From: Treponemataceae bacterium
GTDB lineage: Bacteria > Spirochaetota > Spirochaetia > Treponematales > Treponemataceae
DNA length: 35,991 nucleotides
Direction: 5' to 3'
Assembly: GCA_024402435.1 (NCBI GenBank)
Contig: JAKSTU010000024.1
Location: forward strand, 1-35,991
The position numbers and the translations under genes were made by a program. The notes under the pieces were generated by a model. It was not told the origin of the DNA, searched no databases, and worked only from the letters and a program-made list of their open reading frames with translations. Position 1 is the stretch's first letter. Each line of letters opens with the position of its first letter. Positions 23,544 through 31,053 of the stretch are shown one piece after another.

Positions 23544-25043
23544 ATGAAAAAGGCATTGAATTATTCTCTTCTGTTTTTTGTTTCAATTTTTATTCTTCTT
23601 GCGCCCGGTCTTTCTGCTGCTTCCGGACAGTCAGAATCAAAATCCACTTCATCTGCTGCAACTCTTACCCCTTCAAAACAGGTACAGCAGTATGCATATC
23701 TGGTTCAGGAAATAATGAACTATGTTCTTAACAATTATGTTGATGAAGTTGAACCGGAACTGCTTTACAAAGGTGCAATGGAAGGGATTCTTAATGCCCT
23801 GAATGACAAACACACCGCATATATGGACGTAAGCGGTCAGCGCAGTCTGAACGATATTACCGACGGACAGTTCGGCGGTGTGGGACTTACCATTACAAAA
23901 GCTACAGTTTCCACAGAAGCAAATCCGGCTTATGTAAATGTTTCCAGCCCCATTGAAGGTACACCGGGTTGGCGCGCCGGAATCCAGTCAGGTGACGAAC
24001 TCATCATTATTGACGGCGTGGATACTTCCACAATCACAATGGATGACGTTCTTTCCCTTTTGCGCGGAACACCGGGAACAACTGTCAGCGTTACAGTCCG
24101 CCGCAACAACAGCATGGAATTCAATGTTATCCTTGAGCGCGCCCTGATTGATGTGCCTGCCGTAAAATACGGATTCATCGAAGGGACAAAAATCGGCTAT
24201 CTGAGCCTGATAGAGTTTACGGCGCTTCTTCCTGAGCGGACAAAAGAAGCACTCAATTTCTTTTCTGACAACGGTTATGATTCGCTTATCATCGATTTGC
24301 GCAACAATCCGGGCGGGCTGCTTTCTGCTGCTGTTGAAGTTGCAGACATGTTCCTTGACAGCGGAGTAATCGTTTCTTCATCAGGCCGCACAAGCTACGC
24401 CGAATCCGTTTACAATGCCTATTCATGGGACACCATCGTGCCGAAAGATCTGCCGGTAGTCGTACTGATTGACGGAAACTCTGCCAGTGCATCCGAGATT
24501 CTTTCAGGTGCTCTCAAAGATTATCACCGGGCATACCTTGTGGGCGAAAACACTTACGGAAAAGGTTCCGTTCAGGTTTCACTTTCACTGCCATATGATG
24601 ACGGCGCAAAAGTTACGATTGCACGGTATTATTCACCAACCGGCGCAAACATTGACAAAGTCGGTATTCCGCCTGACATGGAAGTGCTTTTCGGAACACT
24701 GACTGATGAAGAACAGACCGCTTACGTTGATCTTATGAATGCGGATGAAATCAATCAGTATGTCAAAGACCATCCGGAAATGACAGAAAAAGAAATTGCA
24801 GATTTTGCTGAGGAACTTTACACCCGCTATCCCATGAGAAAACAGCTTCTGCGCAGAATGATCCGCATTGCCGTTCAGAAAAAAACCGGTGATGCACTTT
24901 ATGACCTGGATTACGACGTTCAGCTGAAAGCAGCAATTGAAGTGCTCGGACGCCCTGACTTTGCGGATCTTGTAGCCAATACAAAAACGCTCAAAGAAAT
25001 ACAGGAACTCAAAGCTGCGGACACTGGTTCGGCTGCGGAATAA
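23544..25043 (+). CDS. ctpA: C-terminal processing peptidase (S41 family, CtpA-like)
   Basis: The 499-aa protein has a signal peptide (cleavage near LSA/AS), so it acts in the periplasm or on the membrane surface. A PDZ domain (about 110-200) precedes the protease domain. The Ser-Lys pair is visible: SASASE with Ser315 as nucleophile and TYGKGSVQ with Lys340, 25 residues apart as in Prc. It trims or degrades envelope proteins from their C-termini. The ATG at 23544 is preferred to an in-frame one at 23535, which lies inside the promoter region. It heads a four-gene run with rsmE (15-bp gap), the WecG-like gene (18 bp) and the AAA+ regulator (19 bp). Confidence 0.93.
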   Translation: MKKALNYSLLFFVSIFILLAPGLSAASGQSESKSTSSAATLTPSKQVQQYAYLVQEIMNYVLNNYVDEVEPELLYKGAMEGILNALNDKHTAYMDVSGQRSLNDITDGQFGGVGLTITKATVSTEANPAYVNVSSPIEGTPGWRAGIQSGDELIIIDGVDTSTITMDDVLSLLRGTPGTTVSVTVRRNNSMEFNVILERALIDVPAVKYGFIEGTKIGYLSLIEFTALLPERTKEALNFFSDNGYDSLIIDLRNNPGGLLSAAVEVADMFLDSGVIVSSSGRTSYAESVYNAYSWDTIVPKDLPVVVLIDGNSASASEILSGALKDYHRAYLVGENTYGKGSVQVSLSLPYDDGAKVTIARYYSPTGANIDKVGIPPDMEVLFGTLTDEEQTAYVDLMNADEINQYVKDHPEMTEKEIADFAEELYTRYPMRKQLLRRMIRIAVQKKTGDALYDLDYDVQLKAAIEVLGRPDFADLVANTKTLKEIQELKAADTGSAAE

Positions 25044-25058
25044 TAAAGAGAACTTTTT

Positions 25059-25868
25059 ATGCGTCAGTTTGTTTGCAGTGAAAACCTTTCTCCTTCCGGA
25101 ACAGTGCGGATTACCGGAAAAAACTACCGCTATCTTGCGCGTGTTCTGAGACTTGCACAAGGAGATGTAATAGACGTAAGACTGCCTGACGGTGCACTTT
25201 GCTCCATGAAAGCAAAGCGCATTGAAAAAGATTTCCTAATCCTTGAAAAAACCGAATCCCTTTCCAGCATGGAATCAGGCGTCAGTGCCCATTCCCTGGA
25301 AACCGCTTTTGACGCAGCACAAAAAGATAATGCCGGTACAACAGGGCAGAACCGTCTCTGGCTGTTCCAGTTTTTGCCGCGTCAGCAGAAAATGGACCTG
25401 ATTGTGCGTCAGGCCACGGAATGCGGTGTTTTTGCCATTGTTCCCATAATCGGGGATTATTCTACAAAAGGCGATTACGAACGGCGCACTGACAGATGGG
25501 ACAGAATTGTTACAGAAGCCAGACAGCAGAGCGGTTCTTCCACTGCCACAAAAGTTTTTGAACCGCTGACTGCGGAAAAAGCCATGGAATTGTGGAAAAC
25601 TTCTGCAGATGCCCCGCAAAAGCATGCTTTTGTCCTTCACGAAGACCCGGCATACAGTGCAAAAACTGTTGCAGAAGCTGTATCCACAGGAACCGACGAA
25701 CCGCGGGATATTGCCATAGCTGTAGGTTGTGAAGGCGGAATAAGTCCCAATGAAATGCAGATTCTGACAGAGGCCGGATTCAAACCCGTACATTTTGTCA
25801 CCAACGTGCTTCGTGCAGAAACTGCCGCACTGTACGGAATAGCCGTAATTCAACAGATGTTTATATAG
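25059..25868 (+). CDS. rsmE: 16S rRNA m3U1498 methyltransferase RsmE
   Basis: The 269-aa SPOUT methyltransferase has the N-terminal PUA-like domain (GKNYRYLARVLRLAQGD) and the C-terminal knotted domain with VGCEGGISPNE and VLRAETAALYGI. It methylates U1498 in the decoding region of the small subunit rRNA. The insert around residues 70-95 is longer than in short family members. AGAGA upstream serves as a weak ribosome binding site. Confidence 0.94.
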   Translation: MRQFVCSENLSPSGTVRITGKNYRYLARVLRLAQGDVIDVRLPDGALCSMKAKRIEKDFLILEKTESLSSMESGVSAHSLETAFDAAQKDNAGTTGQNRLWLFQFLPRQQKMDLIVRQATECGVFAIVPIIGDYSTKGDYERRTDRWDRIVTEARQQSGSSTATKVFEPLTAEKAMELWKTSADAPQKHAFVLHEDPAYSAKTVAEAVSTGTDEPRDIAIAVGCEGGISPNEMQILTEAGFKPVHFVTNVLRAETAALYGIAVIQQMFI

Positions 25869-25886
25869 AAAAAGAGGAGCAGACAA

Positions 25887-26624
25887 ATGGAAGTTGAGCG
25901 AATAAATGTTCTGGGAGTTCCTGTTGATGTGCTTGCACCCCAAAACCTTGAAAAAGTCCTTTTTGAACTGTACGAAAATGCAGGGACAAAGCAGATAATT
26001 TTTCTCAGTGTTTGGGATCTTCTCAGAGCCCGGAAGAATCAGACTTACATGGACTGTCTCAAAAATGCCGCGCTGATTCTGCCCACATCAAAAAGCATTG
26101 TCAAAGGTGCCGTCTTTCTTAAGCGGACACGACCCTACAGATACAATCCCTTTACGGCCCTCATGAACATCATGACTTGTCTGGAAACCCGCTACAAAAC
26201 ACTTTATCTGCTTGGCGGACACAAATCCAGTCTCATGGGTGCCCAGCGGAACATTCACGCAACTTATCCCGGACTGCACATCGTCGGGCGCTATGTAGGA
26301 TATTTTCCCAAAAGTACGGAAAAAGACGTTGTGGAAGCAATTTACAAAGCCAATCCGTCGCTGGTTCTTGTTGGTGACGGCATCCGCAAAAGCGAACAAT
26401 GGGTTCATGAGCGGCGCAATCAGTTCGGATCCAGTTTTTTCATCTGCAGCAAAGACGCAATCGACATTATTTCACTCCGTAAAAAACGTGTTTCAAACCA
26501 AACTTTCGAAAAAGGCAATGAGATTTGGTTCGAAATTTTCAGAAATCCGATTAAAATTTGCTTGATTTTTCCTTATATCAAATATAAACTGCTTCTTGTC
26601 GTCTGGAGACTGTTCAAAAAATAG
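25887..26624 (+). CDS. WecG/TagA/CpsF-family protein lacking the catalytic-Asp motif
   Basis: The 245-aa protein aligns with the family over LYLLGGHKSS, YPGLHIVGRYVGYF, LVLVGDGIRKSEQWV and an RKKRV-containing tail, so the fold call is sound. Active members carry a PDG motif, whose Asp is the catalytic base in TagA, and a following RVxGxD. Here the matching stretch reads LPTSKSIVKG, then RPYRYNPF. The catalytic Asp is missing and a normal N-acetylmannosaminyl/glucosaminyl transfer is doubtful. The C-terminal residues are hydrophobic and basic (FPYIKYKLLLVVWRLFKK), as used for membrane contact in TagA. GAGGAG lies before the ATG. It is part of the ctpA run. Confidence 0.8.
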   Translation: MEVERINVLGVPVDVLAPQNLEKVLFELYENAGTKQIIFLSVWDLLRARKNQTYMDCLKNAALILPTSKSIVKGAVFLKRTRPYRYNPFTALMNIMTCLETRYKTLYLLGGHKSSLMGAQRNIHATYPGLHIVGRYVGYFPKSTEKDVVEAIYKANPSLVLVGDGIRKSEQWVHERRNQFGSSFFICSKDAIDIISLRKKRVSNQTFEKGNEIWFEIFRNPIKICLIFPYIKYKLLLVVWRLFKK

Positions 26625-26643
26625 ACAAGCGGTGGGGCTTTCT

Positions 26644-27867
26644 ATGAAAAAAGTTTTTCTCATTCTGAGGGAATTGGAACCGGAAGTTAGACAGGTTCTG
26701 AATCCCGAACAGTTTCAGGTGTGTTCGTCCGTCACAACGAATACTGACATTCAGCAAAAATCTTTATCAGAACTTTCCGGACAGATCAGCAGTTATTTTA
26801 AGGGTGATAGAAATGCACTGATTCTCGTCTGTTTCGACACTGTCGTTCAGTTCGGACTGCCTTTCCTAAAATCTCTGACTCGCGATTTTCCCGGCAATCC
26901 GGTTTGCATTCTGTCTCAGCACAACAGTTCCAACCTTCCGCAATATTTTTCCAGAATGAACATTTGTTACTACAACATGCCCACAATGGGTTTGGCACAA
27001 CTTCCCGATTTTCTTGCAAAAGCAGAAAATTTTCCCAAAAACCCGGATTTCAAATCAAATCCTGCTGACAAAAATGCAGAGAGCTTTTTTACTGATGCAA
27101 AACCCAGTATCGAAGAGAAAATCCTTCTGGATTCTTTTTTGGGTGAAAGTGAATCCGTATCCCTTTTCAAAAAGTACCTTTACCTTTTTTCCAAATCCGA
27201 CGAACCAGTTCTTTTTGTCGGCGAACCCGGAACCGGAAAAAGCATGTGTGCGAGAATTGTCCACAATCTTTCGGTACGGAAACATTATCCCCTTGAAAAG
27301 GTCAATTTCGGAAGTCTTTCTGAAAATCTCGCTGTTTCCGAACTTTTCGGAGCAAAACAGGGTGCATTCACTGACTGCCGCAAGGACAGGACAGGTATTC
27401 TTGCCCGGGCAGAAAGAAGCAGTCTTCTTCTTGATGAAATAACCGAAGCACCGGACTCAGTACAGTGCCTGCTTCTGCCGGTTCTGCAGGAACATGAATA
27501 CAGACCTGTAGGCGGAGGCGAAAACATGAAAACTTCAGCCCGAATTCTGGCCACTTCAAACGCAAACATTGTTGAACGGATAAACTGCGGGCTTTTCAGA
27601 AAGGATTTGTGGGACAGACTGAAACCCCTGACGCTGATGGTGCCGCCGCTCAGAGAACGGGGCAATGACATTCTTCTTCTTACGGATTTTTTCTGCCGGA
27701 ATCAGAAAACATGCATTTCAAGAAAAGCCATGGCAAAAATTCAGGCAAACACATGGCCCGGAAACGTTCGGGAACTGGCTGGCTGCATCAAACGGGCTGC
27801 CCTTTTGAGCGGCGGCACCACCATACTTCCATGCCATATTCAGTTTGTTGACCGTCTCTGGAACTGA
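26644..27867 (+). CDS. Sigma54-activator-like AAA+ protein without GAFTGA or DNA-binding domain
   Basis: The 407-aa protein has an N-terminal domain (about 1-140) that may be a degenerate receiver, then an AAA+ domain of the bacterial enhancer-binding type. Walker A is GEPGTGKS (193-200), Walker B LLLDEITEAP (Asp264, Glu265), and arginine-finger segments FRKDLWDRL and PPLRER are intact. The sigma54-contact loop reads GAFTDC (240-245) instead of GAFTGA. After NVRELAGCIKRAALLSGG the protein ends, with no Fis-type helix-turn-helix. It should hydrolyse ATP but probably cannot remodel sigma54 holoenzyme in the standard way. A GGGG before the ATG at 26644 supports that start; longer starts run back into the upstream gene. 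Confidence 0.82.
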   Translation: MKKVFLILRELEPEVRQVLNPEQFQVCSSVTTNTDIQQKSLSELSGQISSYFKGDRNALILVCFDTVVQFGLPFLKSLTRDFPGNPVCILSQHNSSNLPQYFSRMNICYYNMPTMGLAQLPDFLAKAENFPKNPDFKSNPADKNAESFFTDAKPSIEEKILLDSFLGESESVSLFKKYLYLFSKSDEPVLFVGEPGTGKSMCARIVHNLSVRKHYPLEKVNFGSLSENLAVSELFGAKQGAFTDCRKDRTGILARAERSSLLLDEITEAPDSVQCLLLPVLQEHEYRPVGGGENMKTSARILATSNANIVERINCGLFRKDLWDRLKPLTLMVPPLRERGNDILLLTDFFCRNQKTCISRKAMAKIQANTWPGNVRELAGCIKRAALLSGGTTILPCHIQFVDRLWN

Positions 27868-27902
27868 ACGCAGACGTCCCGGTTAGGTTCGCCGGTTCAG
27901 TT
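27862..27902. terminator. Inverted repeat between convergent genes
   Basis: AACTGAAC (27862-27869) pairs with GTTCAGTT (27895-27902). The left arm covers the stop codon of the AAA+ gene. No T tract of note follows, so it is a weak terminator candidate for both strands. Confidence 0.35.
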
Positions 27903-27919
27903 TAGTGAAAAGCAGCAAG

Positions 27920-28678
27920 TCAGTTTTCGGTTTCCGGTTTCTGCAGTTCCTGTGTCTGGCGGGCATTGCGCTTTGCAAGTCCTGCAGCCTTGGTAAAGAC
28001 TTTTTCCAAATATTGTGCTTCCCCTTCAGAAAGCACTGCCCGTGACAGAATCTGCCGCCAGAAAATCTCCATGTCATCACGACCTGTCACTGAGAAAAAA
28101 CCTATCTGCTGAAGATTGTCTGCAATGGAATCAACTGCTCTGTCCAGACGTTCAATGGAAATCGGCGTATAACCGGTTACTTTTGCAGTTTCCAAAGTGC
28201 GGTAAAGAACATAGCAGATAATCTGTACGGCATGTGACAAATTGAGGGATCCGAAATCCGGTGATGAAGGAATCTGCACTCCGACAGTGCACTCGGCAAG
28301 TTCTTCGTCTGTAAGACCAGTCCGTTCATTGCCGAAAATCACTGCGATTTTTGCATTTTCTACCTTTGTTACGGAAGCGGCAAACTCTTCCGGTGTTACA
28401 AGCCAGTCCTTGCGTCTTTTTCCGCGCCGTCTGGTTGTTCCCGCAGCCATTGCACAGTCTGCCACTGCTTCAGTTACCGATGAAAAAAACTTTGCGTTGT
28501 CCCAAAAGGAAGCCGCGTGTATTGCAAGAATTCGTACCTGCCGGTCTTTGTAATCTTCCCGTTTGCCAACAATGCGCAAATCGCTGATGCCCATATTTGC
28601 CATGGCGCGGCAAACAGATCCAATGTTACGGCTTTCTTCCGGATGTACCAGAACAATGCAAAAATCTGAAATATTCAC
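27920..28678 (-). CDS. trmJ: tRNA (Cm32/Um32) 2'-O-methyltransferase, TrmJ-type
   Basis: The 252-aa SPOUT-class protein shows VLVHPEESRNIGSVCRAMANMG, AVIFGNERTGLTDEEL and SLNLSHAVQIICYVLYR, the three signature motifs of the TrmH/TrmJ family, plus a C-terminal helical extension like TrmJ. It should methylate the 2'-OH at tRNA position 32; other TrmH-like targets cannot be excluded. The start is GTG at 28678, which lies exactly 6 nt after TATAGT with a TTCACA -35, so it may be a leaderless GTG start. Confidence 0.88.
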   Translation of the reverse strand: MNISDFCIVLVHPEESRNIGSVCRAMANMGISDLRIVGKREDYKDRQVRILAIHAASFWDNAKFFSSVTEAVADCAMAAGTTRRRGKRRKDWLVTPEEFAASVTKVENAKIAVIFGNERTGLTDEELAECTVGVQIPSSPDFGSLNLSHAVQIICYVLYRTLETAKVTGYTPISIERLDRAVDSIADNLQQIGFFSVTGRDDMEIFWRQILSRAVLSEGEAQYLEKVFTKAAGLAKRNARQTQELQKPETEN

Positions 28679-28684
28679 ACATGG

Positions 28685-28713
28685 ACTATACCGTTTTTGC
28701 TCCGGATTGTGAA
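28685..28713 (-). promoter_or_regulatory. Predicted leaderless promoter of trmJ
   Basis: On the minus strand: TTCACA, 17-nt spacer, TATAGT, 6 nt, GTG start. No Shine-Dalgarno. Confidence 0.6.
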
Positions 28714-28750
28714 TGAGCAGAAAAACTCATGCCGTAAGAGTTTTCACGGG

Positions 28751-28780
28751 TTGACTTTATGCACGGACATTCAGTAGCGT
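28751..28780 (+). promoter_or_regulatory. Predicted leaderless promoter of uppP
   Basis: TTGACT (28751-28756), 18-nt spacer, TAGCGT (28775-28780), 6 nt to the ATG at 28787. Good -35, weak -10. Confidence 0.5.
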
Positions 28781-28786
28781 GTAATC

Positions 28787-29599
28787 ATGTCTGTAATTCA
28801 ATCCTTGCTTCTTGGCATTCTCCAGGGAATTGCCGAATTTCTGCCCATTTCCAGTTCAGGGCATTTGGCCGTTGCAAAAGCTATTTTCAATCTGAGCGAG
28901 ATTCCTCTGGTTTATGACGTTCTTCTCCATCTGGCAACACTTCTGGCTGTGTGCCTTGTGTTCCGCCATACAATTGCTGACCTGTTCGGTGTACTTTTCC
29001 GTTGGATCGGCCGCAAAGCCTGCAATGACGACGGCCCTAAGCAGAAAATGGTTCTCAGCATCATCCTTGGAACAATCGTAACAGGCGTGCTGGGAATTCT
29101 TTCAAGCAAACTGATTCCGGAACTGCCTTTGTTCTATGTTTACATCGGGTTCCTCATCACGGCGGCACTGCTGATTTTTTCTTCCCGTTATTCTTCCTAC
29201 GTTATCAAAAGCCGCGGAACCGATACCTTTGTCTCTCCTTTGAAAGGCGCATTTATCGGTCTGGCACAGGGAATCGGAACTCTTCCCGGCATTTCACGCA
29301 GCGGAATAACGATTTCTGCATCTCTTTTTGCCGGAATTGACCGCAAGACTGCAGGCGAATATTCCTTTGTCCTTTCAATTCCCGCTGTTTTGGGAGCATT
29401 TATTCTTGAAGCAAAAGATCTGGGCGAAGTTTCTGAAGCCGTCGGTTTTCTGCCATTGGCGGTCGGATTCATAGCAGCCTTTGTCGCCGGTTTTTTTGCT
29501 CTCAAATTCCTTGTAAAACTCATCAATAAAGGCAAATTGGAATATTTTGCCTGGTATTTGATTCCTTTGGCTGTTGTCGGACTGATTTTTTTTAGATAA
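28787..29599 (+). CDS. uppP: Undecaprenyl-diphosphatase (BacA/UppP)
   Basis: The 270-aa integral membrane phosphatase recycles undecaprenyl diphosphate, the carrier lipid of peptidoglycan synthesis. Motifs present are GILQGIAEFLPISSSGHL (Glu17, His26) and GTLPGISRSGITISASLFAG, with about eight helices. It is divergent from trmJ. No terminator separates it from nfu 44 bp downstream. Confidence 0.96.
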   Translation: MSVIQSLLLGILQGIAEFLPISSSGHLAVAKAIFNLSEIPLVYDVLLHLATLLAVCLVFRHTIADLFGVLFRWIGRKACNDDGPKQKMVLSIILGTIVTGVLGILSSKLIPELPLFYVYIGFLITAALLIFSSRYSSYVIKSRGTDTFVSPLKGAFIGLAQGIGTLPGISRSGITISASLFAGIDRKTAGEYSFVLSIPAVLGAFILEAKDLGEVSEAVGFLPLAVGFIAAFVAGFFALKFLVKLINKGKLEYFAWYLIPLAVVGLIFFR

Positions 29600-29643
29600 C
29601 TTATATTTGTGGCCGTTAACGCGGTTTTAATAGGAGATGATTT

Positions 29644-29877
29644 ATGACTCTTGAAGAGAAAGTAAAAGAAGCATTGGACGAAATCCGTCCCCAGCTTCAG
29701 GCAGACGGTGGTGATCTTGAATTTGTTTCACTTGAAGACGGTGGAATTGTAAACGTAAAACTTACCGGCGCCTGCGGTAACTGCCCCATGGCAACAATGA
29801 CACTCAAAATGGGTGTTGAACGCTTTCTGATGGATAAAATCCCCGAAGTAACTCAAGTTTGCCAGGTGTTCGAATGA
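29644..29877 (+). CDS. NifU-like iron-sulfur scaffold (Nfu domain)
   Basis: The 77-aa protein is a bare Nfu domain: LQADGGDLEFV and TGACGNCPMATMTLK with the cluster-binding Cys44 and Cys47. Such proteins carry Fe-S clusters to apo-proteins. AGGAG precedes the ATG. Its stop overlaps the slyD start as ATGA. Confidence 0.93.
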   Translation: MTLEEKVKEALDEIRPQLQADGGDLEFVSLEDGGIVNVKLTGACGNCPMATMTLKMGVERFLMDKIPEVTQVCQVFE

Positions 29878-30443
29878 AAATAACCAAAGACACTTTTGTT
29901 TCAATTCATTATACACTTACAGACAAAGACGGTGTTGAACTGGATTCTTCCCGTGACACTGAACCGCTGGGTTATCTGCACGGTGTGGGTTATCTGATTC
30001 CCGGTTTGGAACGCGAACTTGAAGGAAAAGAAGCGGGAGACAAACTGAATGTTGTCGTTCAGCCTGCAGACGCATACGGAGAACGGAACGAAGACTGGGT
30101 TGTTCAGGTAGACCGTTCTCAGTTTGACACGGATGTTCCGATTCAGGTGGGAATGCAGTTTGAAGCAGGCGGCGGTCGTGTTGTTACTGTAACCGCTGTT
30201 GCTGACGACAAGATTACTATTGACGCAAACCATCCGATGGCCGGCAAAGAACTGCACTTTGATGTGGAAATCATTGATGTGCGTGAAGCAACACCCGACG
30301 AACTTGCGGCAATCCAGAGCAGTTGCAGCTGCGGCGGTGGATGTGGCGGCTGCGGCGGAAACTGCGGCGACGGAGAATGCAATTGCGGCTCCGACGGCGG
30401 ATGCGGCGGCAGTTGTGGCGGTGGCTGCGGAAACTGCCAGTAA
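29874..30443 (+). CDS. slyD: SlyD-type FKBP peptidyl-prolyl isomerase with Cys-Gly tail
   Basis: The 189-aa cytosolic protein starts with an FKBP domain interrupted by the IF (insert-in-flap) chaperone domain: IHYTLTDKDGVELDSS, GYLIPGLERELEGK, PADAYGERNEDWV and NHPMAGKELHFDVEI. From residue 149 the tail is almost only Gly and Cys, with 11 Cys (151, 153, 157, 160, 164, 169, 171, 177, 181, 185, 188) and no His. E. coli SlyD has a His/Cys-rich metal-binding tail and delivers Ni(II) to hydrogenase. This all-Cys version suggests a softer metal such as Zn, Cu or Fe-S related, which is inference. It is coupled to nfu by a 4-bp overlap and abuts aroK tail to tail with no spacer. Confidence 0.92.
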   Translation: MKITKDTFVSIHYTLTDKDGVELDSSRDTEPLGYLHGVGYLIPGLERELEGKEAGDKLNVVVQPADAYGERNEDWVVQVDRSQFDTDVPIQVGMQFEAGGGRVVTVTAVADDKITIDANHPMAGKELHFDVEIIDVREATPDELAAIQSSCSCGGGCGGCGGNCGDGECNCGSDGGCGGSCGGGCGNCQ

Positions 30444-31004
30444 TCAGTTTATTGCTTCCAAGATTTCCTGGCTGATTTCCCTGGGAGTCTTTCCGTCAGT
30501 TTCTATTATTATCTGACAGAATTCTTTATAAGAAGACGTGCGTTCCGCATATACAGAACTGAAAATGCGGCGTACGTCTTCTTCGTTTTTCGGGTTTCCT
30601 TTGGCAATATAAGCAGGATAACTGCCCCGCTCCTTGGAAACAGCGATTATTCTGCTGCACACTTCGTATTCGCTCAGATTGAGCATGACAAGGTGTGCCT
30701 TTTTTTTGATTGCATCCTTCTGCAGAAAAGCCAGCGCATGAGGATTCGAACAAATTCCGCCGCCGGTTGCAATTATTCCCTGACTGCACCCGTAGGAAAT
30801 TTCTTCGCACACTGCAGCTTCTGCCTGTTTGAAAACCTCAGCTCCCTGTTCAACAAAAAGCCTGCGGACAGGCATTCCTGTCATTTTTTCAATTTCCGTA
30901 TCCATATCAATAAAAGGCAAATTCATCAGGTTGGCCAATTCCCTTCCTGTTGTGGATTTTCCGCTGTGTTTTACGCCAAGCAAATAAATCAGTTTGTTCT
31001 GCAT
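30444..31004 (-). CDS. aroK: Shikimate kinase
   Basis: The 186-aa protein has a P-loop with GVKHSGKST (10-18), substrate-binding FIDMDTEIEK (Asp33/Asp35), GIIATGGGICSNP and the lid region with Arg in GSYPAYI. It phosphorylates shikimate in chorismate synthesis. The P-loop reads VKHSGKS rather than the usual MGAGKS. The ATG at 31004 has AAGGA upstream. Its stop directly abuts the slyD stop on the other strand. Confidence 0.9.
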   Translation of the reverse strand: MQNKLIYLLGVKHSGKSTTGRELANLMNLPFIDMDTEIEKMTGMPVRRLFVEQGAEVFKQAEAAVCEEISYGCSQGIIATGGGICSNPHALAFLQKDAIKKKAHLVMLNLSEYEVCSRIIAVSKERGSYPAYIAKGNPKNEEDVRRIFSSVYAERTSSYKEFCQIIIETDGKTPREISQEILEAIN

Positions 31005-31018
31005 GATCAAATCCTTAT

Positions 31019-31047
31019 TTGATAAAAAACCGAATGACTGATAGTAT
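31019..31047 (+). promoter_or_regulatory. Predicted leaderless promoter of the PrsW-like gene
   Basis: TTGATA (31019-31024), 17-nt spacer, TAGTAT (31042-31047), 6 nt to the ATG at 31054. Confidence 0.6.
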
Positions 31048-31053
31048 GACTGT

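Noticed and set aside
27285..27671. 128-codon antisense frame in the AAA+ gene
   Set aside because: Ser/Arg-rich shadow of the conserved ATPase region.
30300..30440. GC-rich repeated DNA as a nucleotide repeat or CRISPR-like array
   Set aside because: It is explained by the Gly-Cys codons of the SlyD tail and has no regular unit.
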